Positions 8,556 through 17,142 of a stretch of DNA of 34,438 nt are shown here, in pieces. The notes under the pieces are model-generated. The model ran no database searches. It was not told the DNA's origin and was given only the letters and a program-made list of their open reading frames with translations. Within the stretch, counting starts at the first letter, position 1; each line of letters opens with the position of its first letter. This DNA comes from Bacteroidales bacterium (GTDB taxonomy: Bacteria > Bacteroidota > Bacteroidia > Bacteroidales > JACABE01): contig JAHEYQ010000050.1 in assembly GCA_023251515.1 (NCBI GenBank), forward strand, positions 1 through 34,438, given 5' to 3'. Both the position numbers and the translations under genes were made by a program.

Positions 8556-9299
8556 ATGAATGATATGTTTAGTTTAAAACGTTTCGGACTTTTGTTCAGG
8601 GAACAAACCTCCAAGAATTTGAAAATATTTTTAATGGGCTCGGTTTTGGTTTTTGCTGTTTTGTTTGCAGTGGATTTAATTTCACTTATAGGAACTAAAA
8701 GTCAAACACTTAAGTTTGATTTTCGTATTGGCTATTACTCAGTGTTTATCTTTCCAGCCGCAATTTTACTAAGCAGTTCATGGTTTACGTTTTTGAGCAA
8801 AAAAGCCCCTGAAACCGGAAATCTCTTACTTCCGGTATCAGCTTTTGAAAGAATATTGGTTTCATTCATTATTAACGTAATTATATTTAGCATTATATAT
8901 TTTGGTATAGTATTAAGTGTTGAACTTATTTTATTTCAGGATTTTACGATATTACATTATCTGACTCATTTTTTTAAATACCGGACTTTTTACAGTGCTT
9001 TATTCTTTATTCAAAGTATATTTTTAATTGGTTCACTGATATTTAAAAAAGCTGCAATCATTAAAACCGGATTCTCATTATTTTTATTTTATGTATTTAT
9101 ACAACTTATTTATACTCTTCTTATGAATTTGGTTTTTAAAGATATTCCAAATTTAAAATATGGTGATGTGATTTTTGGTGGAAATTCTCAAATAGGAAAT
9201 CCTGTTTACATAAAAGCGATATTTCATTATCTTGTCTATCTGGGATTCCCATTAATCTGGATTTCGTCATATTTCAAAATTAAAGAAAAACAAGTTTAA
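8556..9299 (+). CDS. ABC-2-type transporter permease
   Basis: A 247-residue integral membrane protein with about six hydrophobic segments, including IFLMGSVLVFAVLFAV, VFIFPAAILLSSSWF, FIINVIIFSIIYFGIVLSV, IFLIGSLIF, LFLFYVFIQLIYTLL and a final YLVYLGFPLIWISSYF. Placed two bases after the ATPase gene, it is the expected membrane partner. Sequence conservation is low, as is usual for these permeases, so the assignment rests on topology and position. Confidence 0.8.
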   Translation: MNDMFSLKRFGLLFREQTSKNLKIFLMGSVLVFAVLFAVDLISLIGTKSQTLKFDFRIGYYSVFIFPAAILLSSSWFTFLSKKAPETGNLLLPVSAFERILVSFIINVIIFSIIYFGIVLSVELILFQDFTILHYLTHFFKYRTFYSALFFIQSIFLIGSLIFKKAAIIKTGFSLFLFYVFIQLIYTLLMNLVFKDIPNLKYGDVIFGGNSQIGNPVYIKAIFHYLVYLGFPLIWISSYFKIKEKQV

Positions 9300-9318
9300 T
9301 AAACAGAAAGGAAATTAA

Positions 9319-9693
9319 ATGGAATTTAAAGAACCACAAGCCATATATCTGCAAATAGCTGATTATGTGTGCGAAAAAATATTATTAGGTGTCTGGAAAT
9401 CGGATGAAAAAATTTCTTCTGTACGAGAACTTGCTGTGAACTTGGAAGTTAATCCAAATACCGCTATGAGAGCTTATGAATTTTTGCAAAACAAAGAAAT
9501 CATTTACAACAAACGAGGTATTGGTTTTTTTGTAAGCACTAATGCAGTTGAAAAAGTTGGGTCATTTCGGCGTCAGGAATTTATTGAAACAGAATTACCT
9601 GTATTTCTGAAGAATATGCATATTTTAAATATCAGCATACATGAAATTGAAAAGTATTACATGGAATTTATTAATTCAAAAAACACAAAATAA
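9319..9693 (+). CDS. GntR-family transcriptional regulator, YtrA subfamily
   Basis: A 124-residue DNA-binding protein with an N-terminal winged helix-turn-helix (AIYLQIADYVCEKILLG, ISSVRELAVNLEVNPNTAMRAYEFL, IIYNKRGIGFFVS) and only a short helical C-terminal segment of about 45 residues for dimerisation. This compact form is characteristic of the YtrA subfamily, which lacks the large ligand-binding domain of other GntR proteins. It sits inside the ABC operon it probably represses, and the dyad at 7661-7682 is the candidate binding site. Confidence 0.92.
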   Translation: MEFKEPQAIYLQIADYVCEKILLGVWKSDEKISSVRELAVNLEVNPNTAMRAYEFLQNKEIIYNKRGIGFFVSTNAVEKVGSFRRQEFIETELPVFLKNMHILNISIHEIEKYYMEFINSKNTK

Positions 9694-9695
9694 AT

Positions 9696-10382
9696 ATGAA
9701 AACATTAAAAATCAGTAATATAATCCTTATTGTTTTGGGATTATCATTTGTAACTATTATAATTTTAAAGGTATTTAATGTTACTATTGAGCTAGCATTT
9801 AATGCTAAAAATGCCAAATATTCAGAAATAGCCATTAAAAACTACAAACCATTTAAACATTTGGTTTTGAATGCTTACACTCTAAAAACTTATGAAATAA
9901 AATATGGTAATGAATTTAAACTTGAAATATTCTCACATCCCAGATTTACCGACAAATGCAATAATTGGTTTATAAAAGATACGCTTTTTGTGAATATATT
10001 TAATAATGAATTATATACAGAATGCAGTAATACTCCGGAAATTAAGATTACATTACCCTATTCATTAAATTCAATAACAGCCAGAAATATAATTTGCAAT
10101 ATCGATAATATACAGCAGGATACCTTAAACTTATATGGAACTGAAGGTTATACATCTTTTAACGTTGATAATTCAAAAATAAATACTTTAATTTTTAATG
10201 GAAAAAGCTCAAGTTTAGTTTTATCAAATAAAAATGAAATTAATGAACTTCTGTATTTCAATAAAGGAGAATATGCTTCTATGGAAATCAATGATTTAAT
10301 TATAAAGAAATTTAAGATTAATACAGATTCTAATAGAATATCGTTAAGTGGCAAAGCTATTGATTATTACTTAAACAAATAG
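9696..10382 (+). CDS. Membrane-anchored beta-rich protein, GIN/DUF2807-like
   Basis: A 228-residue protein with one N-terminal membrane anchor (IILIVLGLSFVTIIILKVF) and a beta-repetitive exported part. Runs such as ITLPYSLNSITARNI, LNLYGTEGYTSFNVDNSK and INTLIFNGKSSSLVLSNKNE alternate hydrophobic and polar residues like the head GIN (DUF2807) beta-solenoids of Bacteroidota. It begins two bases after the GntR stop, so it belongs to the operon. It may act with the ABC transporter at the envelope. The similarity is by pattern only, and no catalytic residues are seen. Confidence 0.6.
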   Translation: MKTLKISNIILIVLGLSFVTIIILKVFNVTIELAFNAKNAKYSEIAIKNYKPFKHLVLNAYTLKTYEIKYGNEFKLEIFSHPRFTDKCNNWFIKDTLFVNIFNNELYTECSNTPEIKITLPYSLNSITARNIICNIDNIQQDTLNLYGTEGYTSFNVDNSKINTLIFNGKSSSLVLSNKNEINELLYFNKGEYASMEINDLIIKKFKINTDSNRISLSGKAIDYYLNK

Positions 10383-10473
10383 TGCGGAATTTCTAAAAAT
10401 TCTGAAAAGTAATTACACTTAAAATAAAAACGGGTAAGCTGAAAACCGAATAGAGTAAGCAATATTAAAAACA

Positions 10474-10854
10474 ATGCTTTATATGAAAAACGTTTCAACA
10501 ATTATCATTATCATTATGACAGTTTTCCTTTTTAATTGCACGAATTTTTCTGATACAGAATATTCAACTGAAGATACAAAAGTCTTTTTAACGATAACTC
10601 CAAACACAACAAAATCTGAATTAAAAAAAATTTCAGAAGAGTTTAAACAAAAAAGGAATATTGACATAGATTATTCTAAATCAATCTTTTTTGATAATGG
10701 AAAAATTAAAAATCTAAATTTGAAAGTAAATACGAATGACGGATATTCCGGTGAAGGAAATTGTTCGAGTGCTGGCTTAAAAATGAAAAAATTTGGTTTT
10801 AGTAGAGATTATTCAAAAGAAGCAAAACAAAATTTTCACATTGGAGCTTTGTGA
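10474..10854 (+). CDS. Small lipoprotein with a BlaR1/M56-tail-like domain
   Basis: A 126-residue protein with a lipoprotein signal peptide: a hydrophobic stretch TIIIIIMTVFLF, then the lipobox FLFNC with Cys22. An ATG at 10483 (MKNVST) is an alternative start and gives a more standard signal. The mature part (FLTITPNTTKSELKKISEEF, IDIDYSKSIFFDNGKIKNLNL) resembles a short module often found at the C terminus of Bacteroidota M56/BlaR1-type membrane peptidases. Here it stands alone. The role is unknown. Confidence 0.6.
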   Translation: MLYMKNVSTIIIIIMTVFLFNCTNFSDTEYSTEDTKVFLTITPNTTKSELKKISEEFKQKRNIDIDYSKSIFFDNGKIKNLNLKVNTNDGYSGEGNCSSAGLKMKKFGFSRDYSKEAKQNFHIGAL

Positions 10855-10941
10855 TATAACAATTAAAAAATGGACTAATGATTGTGAGTAAATTAGTTAC
10901 AGCATTTCTATAGAAGTACTTTCAAATTCAATTAAAGAAAC

Positions 10942-11517
10942 ATGAAAAAAATAAAAACAAAATTCAATTTTTTAAGCACAATCCTTTTAACTATCTTTTA
11001 TTTAACATCTTGCACACAAATGAGTGAATCCGTAATTAATAAAAATGTGGGTTTAAATGGTAGTTTTGAAATAGTGGAAAAAGGATTGCCTGTAAATTGG
11101 CTTTTTTACACAAAAAGCACAACAGAATCAGGTGATTTTGATATCATTACAGATACTGCTGATTTTAAGGAAGGTAAAAAGTGCATAAAATTTCAGATCA
11201 GAAGTTGTTCCGATAGAGGAGACAGATTTTCACCGGGATTAGCTAATGAAACAGAAGTAAAGTCAGGTGAAACTTATAAAGTTAGTTTCTGGTATAAAAA
11301 TTCAGGATGTAAGTTTTATTATAAAATCAGAGGTGTAAATGTTAAAAGTGGCGTAGATGTTCCAATGCTGATTTCTTCAGAAATTACAAATGATTGGAAA
11401 TTAATCGAAACTACATACACTATTCCTGTTCAGATGAATCGTCTTCGTTTTGAACTTAATGTTTTATCTCCAGGAAGTTTTTGGATTGATGATGTAAAAA
11501 TTGAAAAAATCAACTAA
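10942..11517 (+). CDS. Lipoprotein with a carbohydrate-binding-module-like fold
   Basis: A 191-residue lipoprotein: the signal peptide ends at the lipobox LTSC (Cys24). The rest looks like one jelly-roll module of the CBM4/9/22 type: NGSFEIVEKGLPVNWLFYT at the start, FKEGKKCIKFQI in the middle, VKSGETYKVSFWYKNSG, then W-L-I-E-T-T-Y and the closing SFWIDDVKIEKI. These features usually mark sugar-binding or adhesive surface domains, but binding residues cannot be assigned. A terminator follows directly. Confidence 0.65.
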   Translation: MKKIKTKFNFLSTILLTIFYLTSCTQMSESVINKNVGLNGSFEIVEKGLPVNWLFYTKSTTESGDFDIITDTADFKEGKKCIKFQIRSCSDRGDRFSPGLANETEVKSGETYKVSFWYKNSGCKFYYKIRGVNVKSGVDVPMLISSEITNDWKLIETTYTIPVQMNRLRFELNVLSPGSFWIDDVKIEKIN

Positions 11518-11537
11518 TCCTCAATTAGTTTTATTAT

Positions 11538-11575
11538 AAAAAAGCCCGAAAATCAAATGATTATCGGGCTTTTTT
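11538..11575. terminator. Bidirectional rho-independent terminator
   Basis: AAAAAAGCCCGA pairs perfectly with TCGGGCTTTTTT (12 bp). The stem is extended inside by AATCA/TGATT after one mismatch, giving a two-base loop. The A and T tracts on either side make it work on both strands, between the convergent lipoprotein and oxidoreductase genes. Confidence 0.92.
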
Positions 11576-11580
11576 TATTT

Positions 11581-14500
11581 TTATTTGAAAGCTTTTTCGG
11601 GTAAACCGTCACCGCTAAGTTTAAGTCTGTCGAAATAAGCAGGAACTTCGCGTCCCATTAATTTATCTACATAAACTTTTGCCAAATACTGACTTAGCAT
11701 AAAGCCATGGCCACGTAAACCGATAAACAAGCCCAATTCAGGATCAACCATATAGCGAGGTTCTACATAATAACCAGCCCAAACTGCCTGGAAACCAACA
11801 GAAGACAGTTCTGGAATCCAATCCACAAAAATTTCAGATACAATTTCTAAAAATTCTTTTGTGTTGATTTTTAAATTTTTTTCAGTTTCAAGTGGTTCTA
11901 CTGATGGAGATGCACAACCGATAATTTGTCCGGTATCATGTAACTGCTGACCGTAAACTGCTGAGAAACCTTTGTATTTTCTGCGGTCAATCAGCATATC
12001 CAATGAATCGCCATTTACACCCAACATTGGTAAACGGCGGGTTATAAATGCCTGATGTTTAACAGGGAATAAACCTGTTTCGATACCTAATTTACGTGCA
12101 AACTTTTCACCTTCAGGTCCTAAAGCATTGATAAATATTTCGGTTTCGTATTCAACAAATTCTTTGTCATGTGTCTGAACAATTAATTTGTAAATATTCC
12201 CATTTTTTTCAACATCAATAAGTTTGCAATCTTCCAGAATTTCACCACCTTTTTCAATACCAATATTTCTGATTAAATCAATTACCCTTCCCGGAGTTGC
12301 CTGCCAGCAATCGTTGGTAATTAAGGCTGATTGATAGGTTTTCAGATTTGGATTAAATGCAGCTGAAATTTCTTTCTGGAAATTTTTAGGATCAACCATA
12401 TAAGCATCAGACCAAGCTCTTGATGCATCTAAAGCCTTAAAAGTATCGTCATCGTGAGCAAAACTTACATACTTAATAGGCTTATAATCAATATTTTTTA
12501 ATTTCTGTAATTCTTTGAATATCTCTAAATTATGAGTAGCTATATCAGAAATTTCAGGAACACTGAAAGCGGGACGACCACCTGCAATATTACGCCATGA
12601 AGCACCACGACCATAATTTGCCATTACAGGTTTTAAACCTGCTTCTGAAAGATAACGGAACAAAGCACTTCCTCCAATACCACCACCTGCAACAAAAGAT
12701 TTTACTTTTACTTTGCGGATGGCTTTTCCGGTTGGATTGGTAATAATTTCTTCGTGTTTATCGCATGGATATAATTCGCCCATTCCGATTTGGTTTGATA
12801 ACGGACCACGTGGCGTAGCATCTCCCACGATTTCAACACCATAAGGGCGTATCATCTGTTTCATACGCGGAATACAACGTTTTCCACGACATGGACCCAT
12901 ACCCAAACGGGTAGTATGTTTTACCTCATCCACAGAAATAAATTTTCTATCACCAACTATACTTAAAACATCTGTTACGCTAACATCATCGCAATGACAT
13001 ACATAGGTTTCTGTTTCAAAAGCAGTAAATGGTTTAAATTCAACTTTTTCAGGATAATTTTCTTTAACAATAAAACCTCTGACATTTACCAAATCTTCAC
13101 CTTTGATATTCAACGATTTAACTCTGGCAACATTGGTTTTATTTGCTTTCTTTAAAATCTTTTCAATAATACCTTCACCTAATTTTTGTCCGTTATTGTC
13201 AACCAGAAATACTTCGGCACCTTCATTGGCTGCATATTCAATTGGAAGGAACATCCAGTCTTTCTGTAAGTTGTAGCCAAAGATAGCCAAACCCGGACAT
13301 TGATAAACGCAATCCATACAACCGATACATTTCTCAAAATCAATCTGAGGAACCGTGCTGGTTGAGGTTTTGGTGATAGCTCCATATTTACAGGCAAATT
13401 CGCAAGGATTACATGCAAAACCATACAAACAGTCAATCTGAACAAAACCTTTGGCATTCATTCTTTCGCTATTTGGTAAAAATGGTTCCTGAATAACCCT
13501 AACCGGATGTTGTTGAGAATCAATATATTCTTTTGATAATTCAAGGTATTCATCATAATTATAACGGGCACCCATTTCCTGAAGGATTTCAAATGCAACC
13601 TGTTTACCTCTTAAAACAGCACTGGTTCCTTCGCCAATTCTAATGGCATCGCCAGCACCGTAGCAACTTCTGCCGAAAACTTCATTTCCTTTTATTAGTA
13701 ATTGATCATCAGGAATTAAACCAGTACAAATATTAATCGCATCAATATCATCAATCACTTTCTCAGTACCCGGAATGGGTTTAAAGTTCTCACATTCAGC
13801 AACTACTGCACCAATAATTCCATCATGTTTTTCATTTGGAATGGCTTTTAGTAAAATATGAGAAGTCATAACAGGAATCCCCAAACGGCGAACACGATTG
13901 GCCTGTACAGGAAAACCACCTTCACGCGGTTGAGCTTCAATAATGGCTTTTACAGTAGCACCAGCTTGCATTAATTGGTAAGATGTTAAATATCCGATAT
14001 TTCCAGCTCCAACCGTTAAAATTCTTTTGCCAAGCAAAGTTAACTCATTATTCATCATTTTCTGAACTACAGCAGCAGTGAAAACACCTGGCAAATCGTC
14101 GTTTTCGAATGTAGGCATAAATGGAACTGCTCCAGTTGCTATAATAAGTTGTTCAGCATCAATATAATAAATTTCTTCTTTTTCAATATCTTTTACTGCT
14201 ATGCGTTTGCCTTCCAGAATATCCCAAACTGTTGAATTTAAGAATATTCCATCATGATTATCACCTGCAAGAGTTGTTGCAATATCGAATCCACGCATAC
14301 CGCCAAATTTTTTCTCTTTTTCAAAAAAGAAAAACTGATGGGTTTGCATTAAAAACTGACCACCGATTTTGTCATTATTATCAACAACTATATTGCTGAC
14401 ATTGTGTTTATTAAGTTCTTCGCGGGCAGCTAAGCCTGCAGGACCTGCTCCAATAATTACAACCTGTGTTTTATAAACTTTAACTGCTTTATCTTTTTTA

Positions 14501-14811
14501 TATTCAACAGTTTCAGGCGAATAATTTTTTGGAACTTCTTTAACTTCTTTAATACCATCAACTTTGGTAATACAAATACGTTTAATTTGTCCGTCAACCA
14601 GCATTTCGCAAGCACCGCATTTACCAATACCGCATTCCAGACTGCGTTCGCGATTGTGTAAACTATGGCTATGAACCGGATGTCCGGCCTGATGTAAAGC
14701 GGCTGCAATGGTAAATCCTTGTTCACCTTCTATGATTTTCCCTTCAAAAGTAAAATTAACTTTATCTCGTTCAGGAATGGGAAGTATAGGGTGTTTATCT
14801 ATCTTGAACAT
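11581..14811 (-). CDS. Multidomain FAD/Fe-S oxidoreductase (HcnABC/sarcosine-oxidase-like fusion)
   Basis: A 1076-residue cytoplasmic redox protein that joins modules usually encoded as separate subunits of amine or imino-acid dehydrogenases. In order: a plant-type [2Fe-2S] domain with C60, C65, C68 and C80; an FAD/NAD(P) pyridine-nucleotide reductase with GAGPAG at 121-126 and a second Rossmann motif near 268-273; two [4Fe-4S] motifs (C461, C467, C470, C474 and C495, C498, C501, C505); a BFD-like [2Fe-2S] segment (C605, C607, C641, C646); and a C-terminal DAO-type FAD oxidase domain starting at GGGIGG near 709. It probably oxidises an amino acid or N-alkyl amine and passes electrons to NAD(P) or a ferredoxin. 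The substrate is unknown. It appears to be a single-gene transcript. Confidence 0.88.
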   Translation of the reverse strand: MFKIDKHPILPIPERDKVNFTFEGKIIEGEQGFTIAAALHQAGHPVHSHSLHNRERSLECGIGKCGACEMLVDGQIKRICITKVDGIKEVKEVPKNYSPETVEYKKDKAVKVYKTQVVIIGAGPAGLAAREELNKHNVSNIVVDNNDKIGGQFLMQTHQFFFFEKEKKFGGMRGFDIATTLAGDNHDGIFLNSTVWDILEGKRIAVKDIEKEEIYYIDAEQLIIATGAVPFMPTFENDDLPGVFTAAVVQKMMNNELTLLGKRILTVGAGNIGYLTSYQLMQAGATVKAIIEAQPREGGFPVQANRVRRLGIPVMTSHILLKAIPNEKHDGIIGAVVAECENFKPIPGTEKVIDDIDAINICTGLIPDDQLLIKGNEVFGRSCYGAGDAIRIGEGTSAVLRGKQVAFEILQEMGARYNYDEYLELSKEYIDSQQHPVRVIQEPFLPNSERMNAKGFVQIDCLYGFACNPCEFACKYGAITKTSTSTVPQIDFEKCIGCMDCVYQCPGLAIFGYNLQKDWMFLPIEYAANEGAEVFLVDNNGQKLGEGIIEKILKKANKTNVARVKSLNIKGEDLVNVRGFIVKENYPEKVEFKPFTAFETETYVCHCDDVSVTDVLSIVGDRKFISVDEVKHTTRLGMGPCRGKRCIPRMKQMIRPYGVEIVGDATPRGPLSNQIGMGELYPCDKHEEIITNPTGKAIRKVKVKSFVAGGGIGGSALFRYLSEAGLKPVMANYGRGASWRNIAGGRPAFSVPEISDIATHNLEIFKELQKLKNIDYKPIKYVSFAHDDDTFKALDASRAWSDAYMVDPKNFQKEISAAFNPNLKTYQSALITNDCWQATPGRVIDLIRNIGIEKGGEILEDCKLIDVEKNGNIYKLIVQTHDKEFVEYETEIFINALGPEGEKFARKLGIETGLFPVKHQAFITRRLPMLGVNGDSLDMLIDRRKYKGFSAVYGQQLHDTGQIIGCASPSVEPLETEKNLKINTKEFLEIVSEIFVDWIPELSSVGFQAVWAGYYVEPRYMVDPELGLFIGLRGHGFMLSQYLAKVYVDKLMGREVPAYFDRLKLSGDGLPEKAFK

Positions 14812-14858
14812 AATATTATTAAAATTGTATAGTGTTTAAATTGAATTTGATTAGTCAG

Positions 14859-14866
14859 CAAAATTA
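14859..14866 (-). promoter_or_regulatory. -7 promoter element of the oxidoreductase gene
   Basis: Read on the minus strand this is TAATTTTG, a full match to TAnnTTTG, 47 bases before the start codon. No clear -33 element was found. Confidence 0.5.
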
Positions 14867-15006
14867 CATCTTTTTTAAAAATGGCTAAGCTTAGTTTACA
14901 GATATTTTTTGTTAAGGAAGGGTTATAAGTTCCTTTAATAAAACAAAAGATATATAAGTTACTCGGGAGAAATATCTAAAATCATTACTATAATGGTTTA
15001 TTCACA

Positions 15007-15990
15007 TTATCCTATTTCAAAATTCTGTTTTTCAATTTCAGCCAAAGTATCAAGTAACTCATTCAAATTATTACTGGTAACCAATTTAATACGATATGGT
15101 TTAAAATCTTTGATACCTTTAAAATATCCCGAATAATGCTTACGCATTTCCGCTATACCGCGTTTTTCACTCTTCCATTCTATTGAACCTAATAAATGTT
15201 CGCGACAAACAGCAGCCCGTTCACTGATTTCAGGCAGAGCTAAAATCTCACCGGTATTGAAAAAATGTTTTATTTCTTTAAAAATCCAGGGATTACCAAT
15301 AGTAGCTCTGCCAATCATCAGTCCGTCAACACTATATTTCAGCATTTCTTTGGCTTTTTGAGGGCTGTCGATATCTCCGTTTCCAAAAATAGGAATTTTC
15401 ATTCGAGGATTATTTTTAACTTCTCCAATTAAAGTCCAGTCAGCTTCGCCTTTATATAATTGTGCTTTGGTTCTACCATGAATGCTTAAAGCTTGTATTC
15501 CAATGTCCTGAAGCCTTTCAGCAATATCAACTATCGGTTTGTCATTTTCATCCCAACCTAGTCGAGTTTTTACTGTTACCGGCAATTTAGTAGCTTTAAC
15601 AACGGCTTCTGTTATTTGAATCATTTTAGGAATATTGTTCAAAATACCTGAACCAGCACCTTTGACAGCTACTTTTTTTACTGGACAACCCCAATTGATA
15701 TCAATAAAATTTGGATTGGAAGTTGCTGCAATTTCAGCAGCTCTTGCCATCGAATCCATATCATGACCAAAAATCTGAATTCCAACAGGGCGTTCATATT
15801 CTTCAAAATCAAGCTTTATCAAACTTTTTGAAGCATCACGAATTAATCCTTCAGAAGAAATAAATTCAGTAATCATTACATCTGCACCCATGCGTTTACA
15901 TATTTTACGGAATGGCGGATCTGTAATGTCTTCCATTGGTGCCAGTAATAAAGGCATTTCAGGTAAAATGGTATTTCCTATTTTTGGCAT
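15007..15990 (-). CDS. dusB: tRNA-dihydrouridine synthase DusB
   Basis: An FMN-dependent enzyme that reduces specific uridines in tRNA D-loops. The 327-residue product begins MPKIGNTILPEMPLLLAPMEDITDPPF, the standard N terminus. It contains TEFISSEGLIRD, the catalytic cysteine in INWGCPVKK, KTRLGWDE, SIHGRTKAQLYKG, and the FMN-phosphate region IPIFGNGDI plus GLMIGRATIGNPW. An in-frame ATG at 16020 would overlap nadD by 26 bases and add a non-conserved MKCIFTKIKS, so the start at 15990, four bases after the nadD stop, is preferred. It is the last gene of a leftward operon. Confidence 0.93.
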   Translation of the reverse strand: MPKIGNTILPEMPLLLAPMEDITDPPFRKICKRMGADVMITEFISSEGLIRDASKSLIKLDFEEYERPVGIQIFGHDMDSMARAAEIAATSNPNFIDINWGCPVKKVAVKGAGSGILNNIPKMIQITEAVVKATKLPVTVKTRLGWDENDKPIVDIAERLQDIGIQALSIHGRTKAQLYKGEADWTLIGEVKNNPRMKIPIFGNGDIDSPQKAKEMLKYSVDGLMIGRATIGNPWIFKEIKHFFNTGEILALPEISERAAVCREHLLGSIEWKSEKRGIAEMRKHYSGYFKGIKDFKPYRIKLVTSNNLNELLDTLAEIEKQNFEIG

Positions 15991-15994
15991 TGAT

Positions 15995-16573
15995 TTAATC
16001 TTTGTAAAAATGCATTTCATAAATATATTCCAGAACTTTTTCAGGCAACAAATATTTTGCTGATTTACTGTTTTTTATAGCATCTCTGATATAACTTGAT
16101 GAAATCTCTATCAAAGGTGCATCTACCCATTTAATCGAAGGATGCGTTTTAAAAGGACAATCCAGATAATTGGGTCTGGGATAAACATATAGCTGATAGT
16201 TCTGTAGAATCTGTTCATAATTAAACCATTTTTCAAAACTGTGTAAATTGTCGGAACCAATAATTAAACAGAACTTTCTGTTTGGATATTTTTCTTCCAG
16301 ATTAAGTAGTGTATGAATGGTATAAGATGGTAGCGGCATTTTGAATTCAATATCACAAGCTTTGAAATCAGGATTATCATCAATAGCAACTTTTACTAAT
16401 GAAAGTCTATGATTATCATCAAGTAAGCTGCTTTTTTCCTTTAATGGATTATGAGGAGAAATCACAAACCAGATTTCTTCCAGATCTGAATTGGCAAGTA
16501 TCTGATTTGCAATAATCAGATGACCTATATGAATAGGATTAAAAGATCCGAAATATAATCCGGTTTTTTTCAT
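15995..16573 (-). CDS. nadD: Nicotinate-nucleotide adenylyltransferase
   Basis: Converts nicotinate mononucleotide and ATP to deamido-NAD. The 192-residue protein has the nucleotidyltransferase motif GSFNPIHIGH at 9-18 with the HxGH histidines 15 and 18, WFVISPHNPLK, LIIGSDNLHSFEKW, and the C-terminal ISSSYIRDAIK. Its start codon overlaps the gmk stop by one base, and dusB follows after four bases, so translation is probably coupled. Confidence 0.95.
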   Translation of the reverse strand: MKKTGLYFGSFNPIHIGHLIIANQILANSDLEEIWFVISPHNPLKEKSSLLDDNHRLSLVKVAIDDNPDFKACDIEFKMPLPSYTIHTLLNLEEKYPNRKFCLIIGSDNLHSFEKWFNYEQILQNYQLYVYPRPNYLDCPFKTHPSIKWVDAPLIEISSSYIRDAIKNSKSAKYLLPEKVLEYIYEMHFYKD

Positions 16574-17142
16574 TATTTAGCTATAAAATTGTCAATCAAA
16601 TTTTTTGCTTCGTTTATGGCTGTTTCCAAATTGTCATTTACTAAAATAAGATCAAACTTATTTGCAAAACTTAGCTCATAATCAGCTTTTTCCAATCTTT
16701 TTTTCAAACTTGCTTCATCTTCAGTGCATCTGTTTATCAAGCGATCTTTTAAAATATCAGATGAAGGAGGCATTACAAAAACAGCCAAAGTATTGTTTGG
16801 ATATGCATTCTTAATATTCAGACCACCAACAACATCCACATCAAAAATTACATGATGTCCTTTTGACCAAATTCTCTCAAGTTCAGATTTTAAAGTGCCA
16901 TAATATTGATTTTCATAAACTTCCTCCCATTCAAGAAATTCATTGTTTGCAATTTTTTTCCGGAATTCGTCAGCAGACAAAAAATAATAATCTTTTCCGT
17001 TCACTTCGCCACTTCTCATTGAGCGACTTGCAGCAGAAACAGAAAACTCAAGATTTGAATTCTGAGCTAATAACTGTTTAACTATCGTTGTTTTACCGGC
17101 ACCTGACGGCGCTGAAAAAACAAATAATTTACCTTCCCCCAT
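16573..17142 (-). CDS. gmk: Guanylate kinase
   Basis: Phosphorylates GMP to GDP. The 189-residue protein has the P-loop [10 protein letters not shown] at 10-19 and GMP-binding elements [37 protein letters not shown] and [14 protein letters not shown], with full family length. It shares one base with both the preceding hypothetical gene (TAATG) and nadD. Confidence 0.96.
   Translation of the reverse strand: MGEGKLFVFSAPSGAGKTTIVKQLLAQNSNLEFSVSAASRSMRSGEVNGKDYYFLSADEFRKKIANNEFLEWEEVYENQYYGTLKSELERIWSKGHHVIFDVDVVGGLNIKNAYPNNTLAVFVMPPSSDILKDRLINRCTEDEASLKKRLEKADYELSFANKFDLILVNDNLETAINEAKNLIDNFIAK

Noticed and set aside
14812..15006. A terminator for dusB in the gap before the oxidoreductase gene
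   Set aside because: Only a 5-bp palindrome (CATTA/TAATG) was found, too weak to call.
15991..16020. An upstream ATG for dusB
   Set aside because: It overlaps the end of nadD and adds ten non-conserved residues; the start at 15990 gives the standard MPKIGN N terminus.
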